Of a DNA stretch of 64,000 nt, positions 15,541 to 24,434 are shown piece by piece (within the stretch, counting starts at the first letter, position 1; each line of letters opens with the position of its first letter). Source of the DNA: Acidobacteriota bacterium (GTDB lineage: Bacteria; Acidobacteriota; Vicinamibacteria; Vicinamibacterales; SCN-69-37); assembly GCA_016716905.1 (NCBI GenBank), contig JADJUS010000022.1, positions 1,289,501 to 1,353,500 of the forward strand, in the 5' to 3' direction. The notes below the pieces were generated by a model. The model was not told where the DNA came from, ran no database searches, and saw only the letters and a program-made list of their open reading frames with translations. A program made the position numbers and the translations under genes.

Positions 15541-17406
15541 GTGCCCGGCCGTGCGTTGAAGGAACCACTGATCGCGGCAGTGGCCCTTGTGGCCATTGCG
15601 GCATATCTGGTTCTCCGTGTGATGTGGCCCGGCGTCGCCTGGGCCGGGCAGCCTGCTCAGCAGTGGCCCCTGTTTGCCGCACTCGTCGTCGGCGGAGTGC
15701 CGTTGGTCTATGGACTGGCGCGCAAACTGATTGCTGGCGACTTCAGCTCTGATCTGCTGGCGGGCATTTCGATCGTCACGGCAGTGCTGCTGGGGGAATA
15801 CCTGGCCGGCACGCTGGTGGTGCTCATGTTGTCGGGGGGCCAGGCCATTGAGGCGTATGCCGTAGGCCGCGCGTCTTCGGCGCTGTCGGCGCTGGCGCGC
15901 CGCATCCCCACCGTGGCGCATCAAAAGACCGGCGAGACGATGGCCGACGTGCCCCTTGAAGCCATCTCACCCGGCGATACCGTGGTGGTCTTTCCACATG
16001 AAGCGTGTCCGGTGGACGGCATTGTGGTTGAAGGCCGCAGCACCATGGACGAGTCCTACCTGACCGGGGAGCCGTACGTACTCTCAAAAACCGTGGGCAC
16101 CAGCGTGTTGTCGGGCGCAGTGAATGGCGAGGGCGCGCTCACCATTCGCGCCGAGAAGCGCGCGGTGGATTCGCGGTACGCCCGAATCATGGGAGTCATG
16201 CGCGAGTCGGAACAGCGACGCCCGCAACTGAGGCGACTGGGCGACCAGTTGGGCGCCATTTACACGCCCGTCGCGGTGGTCCTGGCGGTATTGGCCTGGG
16301 GATGGAGCGGCGACCCGGTTCGCTTCCTGGCGGTTCTTGTGGTCGCCACGCCGTGCCCGCTGCTCATCGCCATCCCGGTTTCAATCATCGGAGCTGTCTC
16401 GCTGTCGGCCAGGCGCGGCATCATCATCAAAGACCCTGCGGTGCTCGAACAGATCGACACCTGCCGCGTGGCCATCTTCGACAAGACCGGCACGTTGACC
16501 TATGGGCAACCTCAACTGACCGAAACGCTGACCGCCCCGGGCGTCGAGGCCGACGACGTGCTGGGGATGGTGGCGAGCCTGGAGCGTTATTCTCGCCACC
16601 CACTATCGGAGGCCATCCAGAAGGGAGCGACTGCGCGTGGCCTGTCACTGTCTGACGCGCGGGAGGTCAATGAACGGCCCGGCGAAGGGCTCAAGGGACT
16701 GATCGACGACAAACGCGTGCAGGTCACCAGCCGCGGCAAGCGATTGGCGCAGGTGCCAGGCGATGCGCCGTCACTGCCCCCGCAGGCCGGCGGGCTCGAG
16801 TGTGTGGTTGTAATCGACGACCAGTATGCCGCCACGATGCGGTTTCGCGATGAGCCGCGTCGCGAGGGCACGTCGTTTGTGCGGCACCTCAAACCCCTCC
16901 ATGGCATCACCCGTGTGCTGCTCGTGTCCGGTGACCGCGAGGGCGAGGTGCGCTACCTCGCCGAAAAGGTGGGAATCACGGAAGTTCACGCCAGCCAGAC
17001 TCCCGAGCAGAAGGTGGCGCTGGTTCGGGCCGAGACGCTCAAGGCGCCGACGATCTTCATGGGGGATGGCATCAACGACGCGCCCGCGCTGACGGCGGCC
17101 ACGGTCGGCATCGCGTTTGGCCAGGCGAGCGACGTGACGGCTGAAGCCGCCGGCGTGGTCATCCTCGACAACTCGCTGGGGCGCGTCGACGAACTCCTGC
17201 ACATCGGCCGGCACATGCGCGCCGTCGCCCTTCAGAGCGCGATCGGCGGCATGGTGCTCAGTGTGGGCGGCATGCTGCTGGCGGCCGCGGGCCTGCTGCC
17301 ACCGGTGTCGGGCGCAGTGATGCAGGAGTTAATTGACGTCCTCGCGATCGCCAACGCGCTGCGCGCCAGCGTGGCGCCCCGCGTCCTGACGGATTTTTCA
17401 CACTAG
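15541..17406 (+). CDS. P1B-type heavy-metal translocating ATPase without N-terminal HMA domain
   Basis: The GTG at 15541 is preferred because it begins just after the preceding stop and leaves a family-sized protein of 621 residues. The order is N-terminal helices, TGEP actuator motif, ATPCPLL membrane metal motif, phosphorylation site DKTGTLTYG, HPLSEAI of the nucleotide domain and GDGINDAPAL. The metal-site motif is CPL rather than CPC or CPH, and no N-terminal CxxC domain exists, so Cu+ or Zn2+ specificity cannot be assigned. It pumps a transition metal across the inner membrane. No adjacent metal regulator or chaperone is seen. Confidence 0.92.
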   Translation: MPGRALKEPLIAAVALVAIAAYLVLRVMWPGVAWAGQPAQQWPLFAALVVGGVPLVYGLARKLIAGDFSSDLLAGISIVTAVLLGEYLAGTLVVLMLSGGQAIEAYAVGRASSALSALARRIPTVAHQKTGETMADVPLEAISPGDTVVVFPHEACPVDGIVVEGRSTMDESYLTGEPYVLSKTVGTSVLSGAVNGEGALTIRAEKRAVDSRYARIMGVMRESEQRRPQLRRLGDQLGAIYTPVAVVLAVLAWGWSGDPVRFLAVLVVATPCPLLIAIPVSIIGAVSLSARRGIIIKDPAVLEQIDTCRVAIFDKTGTLTYGQPQLTETLTAPGVEADDVLGMVASLERYSRHPLSEAIQKGATARGLSLSDAREVNERPGEGLKGLIDDKRVQVTSRGKRLAQVPGDAPSLPPQAGGLECVVVIDDQYAATMRFRDEPRREGTSFVRHLKPLHGITRVLLVSGDREGEVRYLAEKVGITEVHASQTPEQKVALVRAETLKAPTIFMGDGINDAPALTAATVGIAFGQASDVTAEAAGVVILDNSLGRVDELLHIGRHMRAVALQSAIGGMVLSVGGMLLAAAGLLPPVSGAVMQELIDVLAIANALRASVAPRVLTDFSH

Positions 17407-17454
17407 GGTGGTAAGATTCGGCGGCTTTTCCTTCCCTTTGATGAGGTGCCCGCC

Positions 17455-18015
17455 ATGGATGTTGCTCTCTCGTCGCTTGCGATTCCCATTCTGCTCTCCG
17501 CCGTGATCGTGTTTGTCGCCAGCTCCGTGATGCACATGATGCTGACGTATCACAAGAAGGACTTTGGCACGTTGCCGGACGAGGATGGCCTGCTGGACGC
17601 CTTCCGGCGTCTGAAGATTCCGCCTGGCGACTACTGTGCGCCGAAGGCCGAGTCGATGGAGGCGATGAAGTCGCCCGCGTTCCTCGACAAAGTCGCCAAG
17701 GGCCCCGTCGTCATCATGACCGTCGGGGCCGGCGGCCCCATGAACATGGGCGCGCAGATGACGCAGTGGTTCGTGTATTCGGTGGTGATCAGTTTCTTTG
17801 CGGCGTACGTCACAAGCCGAGTACTCACCGCCGATGCGCACTACCTGGAAGTGTTCCGCGTGGCCGGCACGGTGGCGTTCATGGGATACGCGATGTCGCT
17901 GCCGCAGTTTTCGATCTGGTACAAGCGGAATTGGGGCACCACGTTCCGGTCGATGTTCGACGGTCTGGTCTACAGCTTGCTGACCGCGGGCACCTTCGGC
18001 TGGCTCTGGCCGTGA
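17455..18015 (+). CDS. Integral membrane protein of unknown function
   Basis: The ATG at 17455 is chosen because GATGAGG lies 8 nt upstream. A GTG at 17446 would have none. The 186-residue product has an N-terminal helix (SLAIPILLSAVIVFVASSVM), a soluble loop beginning MLTYHKKDFGTLPDEDGLLD, and three further hydrophobic segments (WFVYSVVISFFAAYVTS, FRVAGTVAFMGYAMSLPQF, and the C-terminal end). The motif HxMLTYHKKD(F) resembles uncharacterised inner-membrane proteins of Acidobacteria. It is followed after 7 bp by the nitrilase gene. Confidence 0.82.
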   Translation: MDVALSSLAIPILLSAVIVFVASSVMHMMLTYHKKDFGTLPDEDGLLDAFRRLKIPPGDYCAPKAESMEAMKSPAFLDKVAKGPVVIMTVGAGGPMNMGAQMTQWFVYSVVISFFAAYVTSRVLTADAHYLEVFRVAGTVAFMGYAMSLPQFSIWYKRNWGTTFRSMFDGLVYSLLTAGTFGWLWP

Positions 18016-18022
18016 TCTCGCA

Positions 18023-18964
18023 GTGACGGCGTTGACCGTCGCCGTCGTTCAAGCGCATGTCGCCGCTTCGCTGGCTCAGGGCCTGGACCTCACCCGCACC
18101 CTGACAGGCGAGGCGGCCGCACGCGGCGCCGCGCTCGTCGTGTTTCCGGAGACGTGGCTGCCCGGGTATCCCGCCTGGCTTGATGTCTGTCGTGACGTGG
18201 CACTGTGGGACCACGAACCCACCAAACGGGTCTTTGCCCGCTATCGGTCCGAGAGCGTGGATGTGCACGGTGCGGCGGGCGCTGCGCTGGGGGCGATCGC
18301 CTCCGACGCAGAGGTGACGCTCGTCGTTGGCGTCAGCGAGCGCGTGGCCTCAGGCCCGGGTTCCGGCACGCTCTATAACGCCCTCCTGACCTACGGACCC
18401 GACGGGCGTCTGTTGAATCACCATCGCAAATTGATGCCCACCTACACCGAGCGCATGGTGTGGGGACAGGGTGACAGCGAGGGCCTGCGCGCCGTTGATA
18501 CACCCGTCGGCCGCGTCGGGGGCCTCGTCTGCTGGGAACACTGGATGCCGCTCGCGCGTCAGGCGTTGCATGTGTCAGGCGAAGACCTGCACGTGGCAGC
18601 CTGGCCCACGGTGCACGAGCGCCACCAAATCGCCAGCCGGCACTATGCGTTTGAAGGCCGGTGTTTTGTGCTGGCCGCCGGGTCGCTCATGCGCGCCTGT
18701 GCGCTGCCGCCTGAACTTGAGCGCGACCAGGCGCGAGCGGGCGCCGATGACACACTCGTACTGCGCGGCGGCAGCGCGATCATCGGCCCCGATGGCGCCT
18801 ACATCGTGGCGCCGCACTGGGACGAACCGGCGACGCTGTTCGCCACGCTCGACACGGCGCAACTTGATGCCGAACGAATGACCCTGGACGTGGCGGGACA
18901 CTACTCACGGCCAGATGCGTTTCTGTTCGACGTTCGCCCGGCGCCGCCGCGCACCACAGGCTGA
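18023..18964 (+). CDS. Carbon-nitrogen hydrolase, nitrilase branch
   Basis: The Glu-Lys-Cys triad is in place: Glu in VVFPETWLPGYP (near residue 42), Lys in HHRKLMPTYTERMVWGQGD (near 136) and Cys in GLVCWEHWMPLAR (near 174). The CWEHxxPL context and the ERMVWGQGD segment are typical of branch-1 nitrilases, which convert nitriles to carboxylic acids and ammonia, rather than of amidases. Translation starts at GTG 18023, 7 nt after the preceding stop. Length (313) is normal. The protein is cytoplasmic and its substrate is not predictable. Confidence 0.9.
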   Translation: MTALTVAVVQAHVAASLAQGLDLTRTLTGEAAARGAALVVFPETWLPGYPAWLDVCRDVALWDHEPTKRVFARYRSESVDVHGAAGAALGAIASDAEVTLVVGVSERVASGPGSGTLYNALLTYGPDGRLLNHHRKLMPTYTERMVWGQGDSEGLRAVDTPVGRVGGLVCWEHWMPLARQALHVSGEDLHVAAWPTVHERHQIASRHYAFEGRCFVLAAGSLMRACALPPELERDQARAGADDTLVLRGGSAIIGPDGAYIVAPHWDEPATLFATLDTAQLDAERMTLDVAGHYSRPDAFLFDVRPAPPRTTG

Positions 18965-18981
18965 GGGCATAATGGCGGACC

Positions 18982-19668
18982 ATGACGTCCCCGGTCCCAC
19001 CCGTCCCACCAGACCTTATTCCACTCACGAGTTATCACGAGTATCCCGAGCGTGAGATGCTCGCGCGTGCGCGCGAATTTCGTGAAGATCTTCAGCGCCG
19101 CCGTACGGTCAGAGATTTCTCGTCGCGCGCCATCCCCGACGGAGTACTCGACGAGTGCCTCACGGCTGCCGGCACCGCGCCCAATGGCGCCAACATGCAA
19201 CCGTGGCACTTCGTAGTGGTCACTGACCCCACGATCAAGGCGCGGATTCGTGTGGCCGCCGAAGAAGAGGAGCGCGAGTTCTACGGCGGTCGCGCGCCGC
19301 AGGAGTGGCTCGACGCGCTGGCGCCCCTGGGCACCAATGCTGACAAGCCGTTCCTGGAAACGGCGCCGTGCCTGATCGCGATCTTCGCCGAGACGTATGG
19401 ACGTCTTCCCGATGGCCGGAAGGTGAAGCACTACTACGTCTCGGAGTCGGTGGGCATCGCCTGCGGATTCCTGATCGCCGCGCTCCATCACGCCGGCCTT
19501 GTGGCACTGACGCACACGCCCAGTCCGATGGGTTTCCTCAACGGACTCCTCGGCCGTCCATCACACGAGCGGCCGTATCTGCTTCTGGTGGTCGGCTACC
19601 CCGCGGCCAACGCCACGGTGCCAGCGATCACAAAGAAACCTCTGGAAGAGATTGTGAGCCGGGCCTGA
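18982..19668 (+). CDS. Nitroreductase-fold flavoprotein resembling iodotyrosine deiodinase
   Basis: The 228-residue protein has FMN-binding RRRTVRDFSS (39-48), APNGANMQPWHFVVV (66-80) and HYYVSESVGIACGFLIAALH. The C-terminal stretch GLVALTHTPSPMGFL, LLGRPSHERPYLLLVVGYPA, ATVP..KKPLEEI parallels vertebrate iodotyrosine deiodinase almost segment by segment. Glu97, Tyr101 and Lys122 align with the IYD lid residues that clamp the amino-acid part of halotyrosine. A reductive dehalogenase acting on halotyrosines is therefore plausible, while generic nitroreduction is the alternative. It lies 17 bp after the nitrilase gene. Confidence 0.88.
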   Translation: MTSPVPPVPPDLIPLTSYHEYPEREMLARAREFREDLQRRRTVRDFSSRAIPDGVLDECLTAAGTAPNGANMQPWHFVVVTDPTIKARIRVAAEEEEREFYGGRAPQEWLDALAPLGTNADKPFLETAPCLIAIFAETYGRLPDGRKVKHYYVSESVGIACGFLIAALHHAGLVALTHTPSPMGFLNGLLGRPSHERPYLLLVVGYPAANATVPAITKKPLEEIVSRA

Positions 19669-19687
19669 ACTTTGATAAAGGTGTGCG

Positions 19688-20086
19688 ATGCCTTCTCAAA
19701 TTACGAAGCTGACTCCCAACCTTATTGTCTCGGACGTCGACCGCACGGTGGCGTTTTATCGCGACGTTCTCGGTTTCACCACGCAGATGACGGTGCCCGA
19801 CGCGCCGCCGCTCGTGTTCGCGATCATGACCAACGGCCCGGTTGAGGTGTTCCTGAACGCCCCCGAAGCCGCCTACGCCGAATACCCCGCCTTCCGGACG
19901 ATGACCCTCGGGGGCACGCTGACGTTATTTGTGGAAGTCACCGAGATCGAGGAAGCCTACGCACGCCTCGCCCCGCTTGTGCGCGTCGTCATGCCACTCG
20001 AGAAGAAGTGGTACGGCATGACGGAATTCGCCTTCCTGGACCCCGATGGGTACATCATCACGTTCGCGCAGAGGACTGCGCCGTAG
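19688..20086 (+). CDS. VOC-family (glyoxalase/bleomycin-resistance-like) protein
   Basis: The 132-residue protein is a two-module VOC fold. The first betaalphabetabetabeta module begins LTPNLIVSDVDRTVAFYRDV, and the second ends with KKWYGMTEFAFLDPDGYIIT. Gly/Ser spacing and the FLDPDGY turn are typical. Potential metal ligands are present near His/Glu positions but are not diagnostic. It could be an isomerase, dioxygenase-like or binding protein. A long inverted repeat follows in the convergent gap with the ADOP permease. Confidence 0.85.
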   Translation: MPSQITKLTPNLIVSDVDRTVAFYRDVLGFTTQMTVPDAPPLVFAIMTNGPVEVFLNAPEAAYAEYPAFRTMTLGGTLTLFVEVTEIEEAYARLAPLVRVVMPLEKKWYGMTEFAFLDPDGYIITFAQRTAP

Positions 20087-20096
20087 GGTGATGCTA

Positions 20097-20327
20097 GTAA
20101 TGGCGAAATGCCACAAATGTCCGAAATGGCGAAATGTCAACATTGCTTGAGTGGCCAAATGGCTGAATGTCCCGGAGGTTGAATGATCGAATCCTCTTCG
20201 GACTGAGTCATTCAATCATTGCACCCAGGACATTCGACCATTCATCCCAGCAATGGGTGCACAATCGCCCTGCATTGGTTTGTCCGGCATTTCGCCATTT
20301 CGGACATTTGTGACATTTCGCCATTAC
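20097..20327. repeat. 231-bp palindromic element (long imperfect hairpin)
   Basis: The outer arms 20097-20138 and 20286-20327 (42 nt each) are complementary at 40 of 42 positions and contain repeated ATGGCGAAATG / ACAAATGTCCG words. Inside, a second set of arms (about 20139-20186 and 20208-20260) pairs imperfectly, including TTGAATGA (20179-20186) with TCATTCAA (20208-20215). It fills the convergent gap between the VOC gene and the ADOP permease gene and codes for nothing recognisable. A MITE-like element or a terminator-like structure are the two readings. Confidence 0.8.
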
Positions 20328-20352
20328 GCGCGGCGCCCAGCCGAAGTCGGAG

Positions 20353-22807
20353 CTAATCAGTGAGCGCGGTCAATGGATTGACGCGCGACGCACGACGTGC
20401 CGGAATGAGCGTCGCCGTCAGCGCAACCACCGTGAGGAGCGCAGCCACGGCGCCGATAACAATGGGGTCCATGGGCGCGACGTCGTAGAGTTGGCTTTTC
20501 ATGGCCTCGCCCACGAAGTACGTGCCGGCCAGGCCCACGGCCAGGCCGACGCCGGCGATTTTCAGGCCGTCCTGAAGAACAAGGCTGAAGACTTCGCGTG
20601 CGGTGCTGCCAAGCGCCATGCGTATGCCGATTTCGCGGCGGCGATGCGCCACCTGATACGCCAGCACCCCATAGACGCCGATGGCAGAGAGGAACAACGC
20701 GACGCCGGCAAACGCCAGCGCGAGCAGCATCGGCACGCGACGACCCACGAGCGAGTCGTCCATGCGCTCGACCATGGTGTGAACGCCATAGACGGGCAGT
20801 TCAGCGTCAATGGCGGCCACTTTGGCGCGCAGCGAGTTCACCACCGATTCGGGCGCCACACGCGTGCGCATGGCCACGAAGATGCTGCGATCGGGTGACT
20901 GCGCGAGTGGGAAGTAATATGCGCCCACCGACGCCCGGCCCGTGGCCAGGCCCCGAATTTCGACGTCTTTGACAACGCCAACCACGTTGAAGAACTCCGT
21001 CTTCTCGGTGATCGCGGTCAGGTCTTTCATGTCCTGAGGAAAGTAGAGGCGGCGCCCAACGGGGTCCTGACCCGGCCAGAACCGTGCGGCAAGCCGTTCA
21101 TCAATGATGGCCACTTTCGCAGACTCCGCCGTGTCGCCGGGCGTGAAGGAGCGGCCTTTGACCAGCGCTGTGTTCATCGCCTCGAAGTACCCCTCGCTCA
21201 CACGGGTCTGGTTCGGAGAAATGATGGACTCACCAGGTTTCATCACGTACCCTTCGGCGAAGATCACGCTGTCGCTGAAGTCGTCGCCGAATGGAATGCT
21301 CGATGTGATGCCGGCCTGTTCCACGCCGGCAATGGTGCGGGCGGCCTCAAGAATGCGGCCCGAGGCCACCCGAAGCGCGGTGTCATCGGCATACCCGCCG
21401 GTCGGGAAGCTCACGGACGCGGTGATCACACCCTCAGGGCTGAATCCAGGATCGATCCGCAGGACCTTGTCAAAGCTCGATACCAGCAGTCCGGCGGCCA
21501 CCAGCAAGACGCACGCGAGCGCGATCTGCGCTGTGGCCAGACCACGCCGCAGCAAGTTGGTACCCCGGCTTACCGTGCCGCCGCGCCCCTCTTCGCGCAA
21601 CGTGGCATTGACGTTCATGCGGCCGAGCCGCACAACGGGCACCAGACCGATGAGCAGCCCGACGCACACCGTGAGCAGCAGCGCGACCCCGACGCTGACC
21701 AGATCCATGCGAATCTCATGGCCGCGCGGGATTTCGTCCAGCCCAAGCAGCGGCACTGCCGACAGCGCCCACCACCCGAGCACCACCCCGGCCACGCCAC
21801 CGACCAGCGCCACCAACAACGTCTCAGTCAGCACCTGGCCACGCAGCCGGGTCAGGGACGCACCAATAGCGTGCCGCGTCGCCAACTCGCGGTTGCGCGC
21901 ACTGGCTCGCACCATCACCAGGTTCGCGATATTAACGACGCCAATCAGCAACACCAGCAGGACGCCGCCCCATAGCAGGTACAACACTGCGCGAAGGTCA
22001 CGTACCAGGTCCTGCTGAAGGTTGGCGGCCACCGTGTGAAAGCCTGCGTCCTTCAGAATCTGTTTGAACTGCGGGAACCGCTCATCGTTGGCGGCGTTCA
22101 GCGCATCCAGTTGCTGCTGCACCTGTTCGACTGACGCGCCGGGCGCGAGGCGCCCGACCATCCCCCAGTTGTTGCTGTGCCGGCCATCGTCAGACTTCTC
22201 GCGAGCGGTGAAGACGGCGGGCAGGAAGACGTCGACGTCGTTCCAGAGGAACTTGAAGTCGGCCGGCAACACCCCGGCCACGGTCGTGACGTTGCCATTC
22301 AGCCGGATCTCACGTCCGACGATGGACGAATCACCCGCGTAACGCCGTTGCCACATGGCGTGGCTGAGCAGGACCCGGCGCGGCGCGCCTTCTGCCTCGT
22401 CGTTTTCCGTGAAGAGCGTGCCGATCACGGGCTGCACCTGAAGCATGCGGAAGAACGAGGCCGAGGACACCACGGTCTTCAACCGCTCGGCGCCCTTGTC
22501 CGCGCCGAGTGTGGCGCCGCTCTGACGGAAGACCGACTGCACTTCCAGCGCAGGCACAGCCCTGGAGCCGAGCGAAATAGTCGGGCACTGCGGCGCCCGC
22601 GCGCTCGGCTCCTGCATTCGGGTAGCTGTTGTAGACCTGCACCAGGCGATCGGCTTCGGGCACAGGCAGCGGCCGCAGGACCACGGAGCGAACCACGCTG
22701 AAGATGGCGGTATTGGCGCCAATACAGAGCGCCAGCGTCAGGAGCGCCGTGACGGTGAAGCTGCGGTCTTTCAGGAGGAGGCGAACCGTGTGGCGCAGGC
22801 TGGACAT
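20353..22807 (-). CDS. ADOP-type ABC transporter permease (FtsX/MacB_PCD), frameshifted near its N-terminus
   Basis: The N-terminus from ATG 22807 (SSLRHTVRLLLKDRSFTVTA, LTLALCIGANTAIFSVV) and the long downstream part (about 730 residues) are one acidobacterial duplicated orphan permease. The frame changes in the GGG run at about 22560-22562, where one base too many is present, between AAVPDYFARLQ and AVPALEVQSVF. The C-terminal part has both FtsX membrane blocks, RELATRHAIGASLTRLRGQ and RREIGIRMALGSTAREVFS, with two MacB periplasmic domains between. ADOP proteins lack an adjacent dedicated ATPase, as here. The substrate is unknown. Confidence 0.88.
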
Positions 22808-22844
22808 GCATGCGAGGGACGGATTGCCCCGGCCGCGTGTTCCC

Positions 22845-23925
22845 TTATTTCGACAATGGCCTGCCTGTGCCGTGATACCGGATCTGGGTGATCTCGGCCA
22901 GCACCGACAGGGCAATTTCGGCAGGAGTCCGGCCGCCCAGGTCCAGGCCAACAGGGGCGTGGATCGCCTGCAGGCGGTCTTCCGCGACGCCTTCGGCACG
23001 CAGCATTTCGTTGATCAATACCGTCTTGCGCCGGCTGCCGAGCAGCCCGATGTATCTGGCCGGTGTCGTGACCGCCGCCAGCATGCAATCGGCGTCGAGT
23101 TTGTGCCCCCGGGTGGCGATCACAATGAAGCTGTTCCAGCTGTAGCGAATGCCGGCGAGCGTGGCGGGCACGTCCCCCTGCAGGATTGTCGCGTTCGGGA
23201 ACCGGGACTGGTCGGCGAACTCGGGCCGGTCCTCAACCACGGTCACATCAAAGTCGAGCATGGCCGCCTGACGGGCGATGGCGAGTGCGACGTGGCCGCC
23301 GCCGGCGATGACAATTCGTGGCCGGCTGGCGATGGCCTCGATGAGCAGATCTTCGGTCTCCGACTTCACGGTGCGAGCCGTACCGTGCGGCAACTGCGCC
23401 AGCGCCTCAGCCGTGGCGCGCTGGTCGGCCTCGGCATCGCCGAGCGAACCCAGCCGCGACCCATCGGCCCGCACGGCAATGCGCCCCAGCAATGTCAGTC
23501 CGCCCTGAAGTTTGCCGAGGCGTGTCACGACCGCGACTGGCGCTCCCCCGGCTGCGGCGCTGACCATCTCGGGAAGTAGATCGACGCCGTCAAACGCCAG
23601 CGCCTGATCGTCGCGCTGCACCAGGATCCACATCGTGCCGCCGCACACGAGTCCGGTGTTCCACGCCAGGTCCTCAGTCAGCTCACGCCCTCAGCGAGTG
23701 ACCGCCGGACTGGAGGATCCCCTGGGCCGTCTCGATCGCATCAGCCTCCACGCACCCGCCGCCGAGTGTGCCTACCGCAGCGCGTATCGACTCGCCATCA
23801 CCAAGCACCAGCGTGGCCCCCGCCACCTGCGGGGTGCTGCCACTCGTGCGCACGACAGTGGCCACCGCAAATCGCCGGCCGGCGGCCCGGCGCTCGGCCA
23901 TTCGGCCGTAGAGAGAATCCTGCAC
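22845..23925 (-). CDS. xdhC: XdhC/CoxI-family molybdenum hydroxylase maturation factor, split by one frameshift
   Basis: The first part (ATG 23925) is the XdhC_CoxI domain (FAVATVVRTSGSTPQ, VGTLGGGCVEADAIE) and stops at TGA near 23683. The second frame resumes with ELTEDLAWNTGLVCGGTM and continues through the Rossmann domain IVIAGGGHVALAIARQ and YIGLLGSRRK to 22845. The break is near 23693 and needs a shift of one base. Reading the TGA through in frame does not give a family-like sequence, so recoding is rejected. XdhC proteins bind molybdopterin cofactor and promote its sulfuration and insertion into xanthine-dehydrogenase-type enzymes. No such enzyme is in the window, but a MobA/MocA-like gene lies 2.2 kb away. 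Confidence 0.87.
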
Positions 23926-23961
23926 ATCAGGATTCTATCTGGGGTTTCTCGCAGGCCGAGG

Positions 23962-24345
23962 CTACTTGCTTCGTCCCACGTCCACCTTGGCCGTCATTTT
24001 TTGCCCGTCCATCTCGGCGACCGCGTCGCCCTTGAGGCGGCCATCCACAAGGGTCAGCGTGAACTTGACGAACGGGCCATCCGACTGCGTGTCAAACGTG
24101 ACCTTCGTGCCCTCGACCTTGCCGCCGATGATGGCCCACTGCCGATCGAGCGACGGCCCCACTGTGCCGGTGAGGACGGCGCCTTTCTGCGTCAGCGTCA
24201 TGAAGACCACATCATCTTCCTGCTGCCCGTTCACGGTGGCGATGAACGTGCCGTCCCACTTGCCGGTCAGGTCCTGAACGACTGCCGCTTGCAGGATGGG
24301 TGAAAGCGCGAGGGCGAGTGCGAGCAAGATGGCGCGTCGGGTCAT
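23962..24345 (-). CDS. Secreted protein of unknown function (ligand-binding-like beta protein)
   Basis: The ATG at 24345 is chosen because CAGGAGA lies 8 nt upstream and a signal peptide follows immediately (TRRAILLALALALSPILQAA). The mature part (about 105 residues) is all-beta in pattern, with alternating hydrophobics: DLTGKWDGTFIATVNGQQED, LTQKGAVLTGTVG, WAIIGGKVEGTKVTFDTQSD. This matches small exported proteins common in Acidobacteria that have no assigned function. It is divergent from the potassium-channel gene, with an 89-bp gap that should hold both promoters. Confidence 0.78.
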   Translation of the reverse strand: MTRRAILLALALALSPILQAAVVQDLTGKWDGTFIATVNGQQEDDVVFMTLTQKGAVLTGTVGPSLDRQWAIIGGKVEGTKVTFDTQSDGPFVKFTLTLVDGRLKGDAVAEMDGQKMTAKVDVGRSK

Positions 24346-24434
24346 GTGGGTCTCCTGGACTGGGTAAAAGGGGGCGGGGGCCTGCCAACAATACGCAAAA
24401 GAGGGCTTCGCGGGTTCACAATGAAGGTGTGGGT

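Noticed and set aside
20097..20327. Possible CRISPR-like repeats (recurring ATGGCGAAATG words)
   Set aside because: The words are arranged as inverted arms of one palindrome, with no regular spacers and no cas genes nearby.
23683..23700. TGA inside xdhC as another selenocysteine codon
   Set aside because: Reading through in frame does not restore the family sequence. A one-base shift does, and there is no UxxC context.
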